From NCBI GenBank assembly GCA_034419075.1, contig DAOULR010000025.1, positions 13,452 through 77,451 of the forward strand: 64,000 nucleotides of DNA, given 5' to 3'. Of this stretch, positions 60,205-64,000 are shown piece by piece. This DNA is from E44-bin88 sp034419075. GTDB taxonomy: Bacteria > Chloroflexota > Dehalococcoidia > Dehalococcoidales > BS750m-G39. Numbering within the stretch: the first letter of the stretch is position 1; each line of letters starts with the position of its first letter. The notes below the pieces were generated by a model that saw only the letters and a program-made list of their open reading frames with translations, searched no databases and was not told the DNA's origin. The position numbers were made by a program, and so were the translations under genes.

Positions 60205-60738
60205 ATGAGTTCCGAGGTCAAACTCAGCGTACTCTTCACCGCCGAGCAGATAGCCGCCACCGTCAGGCGCCTGGCGGCTGAAATCAGGCGGGACTACCAG
60301 GATAAAAACCCAATCTTAATCGCCGTCCTCAAGGGCTCCTTCGTCTTTTTGGCCGACCTAATAAGAGAGCTGAACTTCCCCCTACAGATAGAGTTCGCCC
60401 AGCTCTCCAGCTATGGGCACGGCCGGGAGAGCGCCGGCAAGATTAAGGTGGTCAAGGACGTGGAGGGCGATATCAGGGGGCGGCATGTCCTGGTTATCGA
60501 GGACATCATCGACACCGGTCTTACCGCCCAGTTTTTCCTAAAGCATTTGCAAAAAAAGCAGCCCGCCTCGCTCAAGCTCTGCTCGCTCACGGACAAGCCC
60601 TCGCGGACGCAGGTAGAGATAAATATCGACTATCTGGGTCTGACCGTGCCCGACAAGTTCATCGTCGGCTACGGCATCGACTGGGACGAAAAATTCCGCT
60701 ACCTGCCCGAAATCTGCGCCATCGAGGACGAGGCATGA
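60205..60738 (+). CDS. hpt: Hypoxanthine phosphoribosyltransferase
   Basis: 177 residues. Turns hypoxanthine (or guanine) plus PRPP into IMP (GMP). IAVLKGSFVFLADL and VIEDIIDTGLTAQFFL (PRPP loop) are standard. Its last 4 bases overlap the adenine deaminase start (ATGA), so the two work together in purine salvage: adenine to hypoxanthine to IMP. No ribosome site is visible, in line with the near-leaderless promoter. Confidence 0.94.
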   Translation: MSSEVKLSVLFTAEQIAATVRRLAAEIRRDYQDKNPILIAVLKGSFVFLADLIRELNFPLQIEFAQLSSYGHGRESAGKIKVVKDVEGDIRGRHVLVIEDIIDTGLTAQFFLKHLQKKQPASLKLCSLTDKPSRTQVEINIDYLGLTVPDKFIVGYGIDWDEKFRYLPEICAIEDEA

Positions 60739-62396
60739 CACTTGCCCACCTGCTGTCGGTGGCCAAAGGGGAAACGCCCGCCGACCTGTTATTAGCCAAC
60801 GCCAAGATAGTCAATGTCTTTACTGGTGAGATTGAGGACGGCAACATCGCTATCTGCGGGGACAGGATTGCCGGCATCGGCGACTACCAGGCCAAAGAGG
60901 TGGTGGATGTGGGGGGCAGGTACGTTGCCCCCGGTCTTATCAACGGGCACATCCACCCCGAAAGCTCCATGCTCGATATCGGGCAGTACGCCCGCGCCGT
61001 GGTGCCCCACGGCACCACTACATTGATTACCGATTTACACGAGATAGCCAACGTAGCCGGGGTGGCGGGGATAAAATATGTGCTGGAACGAGCCCGTCAC
61101 CTGCCCTTCAACCTTTTTTTGATGGCGCCCTCCTGCGTGCCGGCAACCGACCTGGAGAGCTCGGGGGCGACACTCGGTCCTGAAGAAATCAGGCAGATTC
61201 TAAAGTGGCCAGAGTGCCTGGGGCTGGGGGAGGTCATGAACTTTCCCGGTGTCATCGGCGGCGACGAGGCGGTGCTAAAGAAAATTGAGTACGCCCGGGG
61301 CAAGATTATCGACGGACACGCCCCCGGACTTAGCGGAAAAGATTTAAGCGCCTACATCGCCGCTGGCATTTCCTCCGACCACGAATGTGTCTCGCTTGAA
61401 GAAGCTAGAGAGAAGCTGGCGCAGGGCATGTATATTATGATTCGGGAAGGCTCCTCGGAGAAAAACCTGGAGGCCCTGCTGCCCCTGGTCAACGACAAGA
61501 GCTGGCCGCGCTGTATGTTAGTCGTCGACGACCGCAGCGCCGCCGACCTGCTTAAAGATGGCGACATTGACGCCGTGGTGCGTAAAGCCATTAAGTTGGG
61601 GCTCGACCCGGTGCGCGCCATCCAACTGGCCACGATAAATACGGCGGGCTATTTCCGCAGGGAGGGGCTGGGGGGCATCGCCCCCGGTTATTTCGCCGAC
61701 CTGATTGTGCTCGGAGACCTGAAAAAACTAGAGATTGACCTGGTCTTTTATAAGGGCAAAAAGGTGGCCGAAGAAGGCAAGCCCCTTTTCTCAACCCCCC
61801 AAACCACCGACAAAAGCCTGACCGACAGCGTCAAAATCAAGCCCTTCGATATAAACAGGCTAAAGCTAATGCCATCGGGAAAAGCCGAGCCCGTCATCGA
61901 GGTCGTGCCCGGGCAGATAATCACCAAGAAGCGGATGGAGAAAATAACGTCTATTCCCGCCATAGAAAAGGACATATTGAAAATGGTGGTAGTGGAGAGG
62001 CACAAGGCCACGGGGAATATCGGGGTGGGGCTGGTCAAGGGCTTCGGCCTGAAGCGGGGGGCGCTGGCTTCTTCCATTGCCCACGATTCTCACAATATCA
62101 TCGCCGTCGGTACCAATGACGAAGATATATTCGCCGTCATAAAAGAGGTAGAACGATTGCGCGGTGGGCTGGTGGCGGCGGGGGGCGGTAAAGTCCTGGC
62201 CTCTTTAGCGCTGCCCGTGGCCGGATTGCTCTCCGACGAGCCGCTGGAGAATGTGGTCAGCAAGCTGGAGAATTTAGAGAAGACAGCCGCCGAGCTGGGG
62301 GCAAGGCTGCCCTCGCCCTTGGCTACCCTATCTTTTCTGGCGCTACCGGTGATACCCGAAATCAGGCTCACCGACCGGGGGGTGGTGGAGCTATAG
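60735..62396 (+). CDS. ade: Adenine deaminase
   Basis: 553 residues of the amidohydrolase fold. Metal ligands INGHIHPESSML and SSDHECVSLEEA, and the second-half LGLDPVRAIQLATINTA are typical of the bacterial adenine deaminase; the C-terminal domain is complete. The reaction gives hypoxanthine, the substrate of the preceding hpt product. It ends one base before the convergent pilin-like gene. Confidence 0.94.
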   Translation: MTLAHLLSVAKGETPADLLLANAKIVNVFTGEIEDGNIAICGDRIAGIGDYQAKEVVDVGGRYVAPGLINGHIHPESSMLDIGQYARAVVPHGTTTLITDLHEIANVAGVAGIKYVLERARHLPFNLFLMAPSCVPATDLESSGATLGPEEIRQILKWPECLGLGEVMNFPGVIGGDEAVLKKIEYARGKIIDGHAPGLSGKDLSAYIAAGISSDHECVSLEEAREKLAQGMYIMIREGSSEKNLEALLPLVNDKSWPRCMLVVDDRSAADLLKDGDIDAVVRKAIKLGLDPVRAIQLATINTAGYFRREGLGGIAPGYFADLIVLGDLKKLEIDLVFYKGKKVAEEGKPLFSTPQTTDKSLTDSVKIKPFDINRLKLMPSGKAEPVIEVVPGQIITKKRMEKITSIPAIEKDILKMVVVERHKATGNIGVGLVKGFGLKRGALASSIAHDSHNIIAVGTNDEDIFAVIKEVERLRGGLVAAGGGKVLASLALPVAGLLSDEPLENVVSKLENLEKTAAELGARLPSPLATLSFLALPVIPEIRLTDRGVVEL

Positions 62397-62732
62397 TCAC
62401 GGGCACGAGTCCTGCGTCACGGTGCAGTCGGGATAGATACCCCCAAAACTATAGCTGCCCATTATATCCTCAAGGTCCACCAGGTAAAGCTGCAGGTCTT
62501 CCAGGCTGGTGGGGCAGATATCGTTAACAGTGGCATAAGCCACGACGGCTGTTCTCAATAACCTTGCTTCCATCTGGCACAACTCTTCCTGACTGCGTCC
62601 GGTAAACCAGCCAAAGTTGGGCAAGATGATGAGCGCTAGTATCCCCAGAATAGCCAGCACCACCAATATCTCGAGCAGGGTGAAACCCCGCTCGCCGTGA
62701 CGGACAGCCCTTAAAGCCCGTTTCTTTACCAA
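62397..62732 (-). CDS. Pilin-like protein with prepilin peptidase site
   Basis: 111 residues. GERGFTLLEILVVLAILGIL is a type IV prepilin/pseudopilin N-terminus: cleavage after Gly, Phe at +1 and Glu at +5, followed by a hydrophobic helix. Two Cys in the tail (IYPDCTVTQDSC) could make a disulfide loop. It may be a competence or type II-like pseudopilin; no other pilus genes are close. Confidence 0.85.
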   Translation of the reverse strand: MVKKRALRAVRHGERGFTLLEILVVLAILGILALIILPNFGWFTGRSQEELCQMEARLLRTAVVAYATVNDICPTSLEDLQLYLVDLEDIMGSYSFGGIYPDCTVTQDSCP

Positions 62733-62808
62733 CGCCCGCGCTCCTTCTAAATGCTGGCATCAAAAATCAACCCGGGACATTGGCTGATTCAGAGGGAAAA
62801 GCGGGTTC

Positions 62809-63519
62809 CTAGTAGTTTAGTAAATGGTTCAGTAGGGAAACCCGCTTGTAATCGGTCGCCGTTCGCGTCTTTACGACCGTCAACTCTACGGGGACATACC
62901 TTTCCTTGGTGACCTCGCCAAACTCTGTGACCTCGCGATATTTGGTAACTTCTACCTCACGGTATGACAGGTCGGGCTTTTGCGGAGCGCTAACGGAATA
63001 GCTAAAGGAATACAGCGTCTTTAAGGGTTCACCGTAATACGCGGTGATAGTTCTCGTGCTACCAGCCTCTATATACTTCGAGGCTGATATGGTAGCGTTC
63101 AGGTTATTATGTAATGTTATCAGGAATTCCACGGTGAAGTCGCCGCCTATGGTGTCCGTGTTCTCGATAGTAAGTTCGACAAGGCAGACTGGACTGCCGT
63201 CGAATTCAAAATAGTTGACACCCTGTCCGCTGACTACCTCATAGTCAATGGGAATATACTCAGAGCAGGGCTCCAGGTCACAGTAGATTTCGATGTCGGT
63301 ATAGGGCTCCATGACGGTATATTCTTCCTCAACGGTATAGATTTCCTGGTCGTAGTAGGTCTCCGTTGTCAGGTAGCTTTCCTCAACCTCGTAAGGTACT
63401 CGCATGATAGGCACGAAGGAGAAAACGAGTAAAGCCACCACCACCACGGCTATGACTATAACCAACGCTTTCCCCTCAGCACTCAGATTCCCCCACTTTT
63501 TAACCAATTTCTGCCACAT
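62809..63519 (-). CDS. Membrane-anchored protein with repeated Tyr/Glu segments, unknown
   Basis: 236 residues. A basic start, one membrane helix (about residues 18-36), then a Tyr/Glu-rich run in residues 41-85 with repeated Y-x-E patterns (VPYEVEESYLTTETYY, IYTVEEEYTVMEPY), a beta-like domain, and a second similar segment near the end (YREVEVTKYREVTEFGEV). No family is recognised. The tail Tyr segments suggest stacked beta strands, but this is only a guess. Confidence 0.6.
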   Translation of the reverse strand: MWQKLVKKWGNLSAEGKALVIVIAVVVVALLVFSFVPIMRVPYEVEESYLTTETYYDQEIYTVEEEYTVMEPYTDIEIYCDLEPCSEYIPIDYEVVSGQGVNYFEFDGSPVCLVELTIENTDTIGGDFTVEFLITLHNNLNATISASKYIEAGSTRTITAYYGEPLKTLYSFSYSVSAPQKPDLSYREVEVTKYREVTEFGEVTKERYVPVELTVVKTRTATDYKRVSLLNHLLNY

Positions 63520-63619
63520 ATCTTACCTCCGCAATATGATGATATGCTTATTAGCCAATGGGTGTCAAGAAGTACAATAGTGCTACGCAATGTGCTAAAC
63601 TATTACTGACTCTTTATAT

Positions 63620-63657
63620 GGGGAAGTGTCGGAATTGGCAGACGAGCATGATTTAGG
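63620..63657 (+). other. tRNA-Leu-like 5' half (probable integration site)
   Basis: GGGGAAGTGTCGGAATTGGC and AGACGAGCATGATTTAGGA read like the acceptor, D-arm and anticodon-loop 5' part of tRNA-Leu (anticodon TAG). The next bases (CGCCAAAATGCC) do not pair with the 5' anticodon stem, so the tRNA is broken at the loop. It lies at the start of the recombinase gene. Confidence 0.55.
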
Positions 63658-64000
63658 ACGCCAAAATGCCAATTCAAATGTTAAGCAACTCCTATATAAA
63701 TTCTTAAAATCTAGAAGACAAGGCATATCTCCCCACACAATAGCATACTACCGACGATGCATCAAACGCCTAATAGAGAATCACGCCCTCACACCTGATG
63801 GTACAAATAAATTCCTCACGAACCTAAACTGCAATACCGGGGGTAAGCTCTCTTATTATAGAGCTATACGAGCATTTTGCAACTGGCTGGTAAGAAATGA
63901 ATACCTAAAAGATAGCCCGCTTAAAAAGGTAGACGCTCCTAGACCACCTAAACCAATATTGCCTAGTTTAACCACTGAGCAAGTCCGGTATCTTATAGGC
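63626..64000 (+). CDS. Tyrosine recombinase / integrase (N-terminal part)
   Basis: 125 residues visible, cut by the window edge. From about residue 31 the frame shows a phage-integrase SAM-like core-binding domain (GISPHTIAYYRRCIKRL, SYYRAIRAFCNWLVRNEYL, then LTTEQVRYLIG at the edge). The catalytic domain is beyond the window. In-frame starts are GTG 63626 or TTG 63635, both inside the tRNA-like half; there is no later ATG or GTG before the domain. The gene is AT-rich, as expected for a mobile element to the right. Confidence 0.75.
   Translation, partial: MSELADEHDLGRQNANSNVKQLLYKFLKSRRQGISPHTIAYYRRCIKRLIENHALTPDGTNKFLTNLNCNTGGKLSYYRAIRAFCNWLVRNEYLKDSPLKKVDAPRPPKPILPSLTTEQVRYLIG

Noticed and set aside
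63620..63705. An intact tRNA-Leu gene
   Set aside because: The 3' side of the anticodon stem, the T arm and the acceptor do not pair with the 5' half, so only a half gene is present.

Overview
The window is about 64 kb of a compact, GC-rich bacterial chromosome. The gene content suggests a Chloroflexota-type anaerobe, plausibly Dehalococcoidia. It combines an NfnAB-type transhydrogenase, stand-alone acyl-CoA dehydrogenases, a tagatose-type aldolase/kinase pair, an eIF-2B-like isomerase, many small lipoproteins and almost no transcription factors. That placement is inferred from gene content and style; no rRNA gene is present to test it.

Layout. 1-5.3 kb is a minus-strand arginine operon (argJ, argB, argD, an unknown anchored hydrolase, then argG cut by the window edge). 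5.4-12.2 kb holds a stand-alone pyruvate-kinase C-domain, small unknowns, an iron-sulfur flavoprotein, mutS and membrane/MBL proteins. 12.4-15.4 kb has a trypsin-like protease and the nfnB-nfnA pair behind a probable attenuator. 15.6-18.3 kb has remA-gmk and the pit phosphate transporter with its PhoU-like partner. 18.4-24.4 kb is an APC transporter, UspA and two TrkA proteins, followed by comEA-comEC. 24.5-30.8 kb carries lipoproteins, a tandem paralogue pair, a DUF4349 protein, MBL and radical SAM genes. 30.9-36.2 kb is an ABC exporter, a CinA C-terminal domain, a DUF2807 lipoprotein, a Nudix protein and a small lipoprotein. 36.2-44.4 kb has the eIF-2B-like gene, rph, proB-proA and mfd. 44.4-46.1 kb is an AT-rich AIPR-type phage-defence gene. 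46.2-50 kb is the yceD-rpmF-fabD-fabG-nusB-acpP lipid/translation operon. 50.3-54.3 kb has three acyl-CoA dehydrogenases and an Lrp-type sensor domain. 54.3-58 kb has plsC-ispH and a LacD/LacC-like sugar-phosphate pair. 58-62.4 kb is a cobalamin-riboswitch-controlled B12 transporter and an hpt-adenine deaminase purine salvage operon. 62.4-64 kb has a pilin-like protein, a membrane-anchored unknown and, at the edge, a tyrosine recombinase whose reading frame starts inside a tRNA-Leu-like half gene.

Much of the window is housekeeping. The features that stand out are the tRNA-half/integrase junction, the AIPR gene, two families of interspersed repeats placed between genes, several promoters lying only 6-10 bases before start codons (leaderless mRNAs), a mirrored divergent promoter pair between phosphate and APC transport genes, and a hairpin attenuator in front of nfnAB. 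No CRISPR array, complete tRNA or rRNA gene was found.
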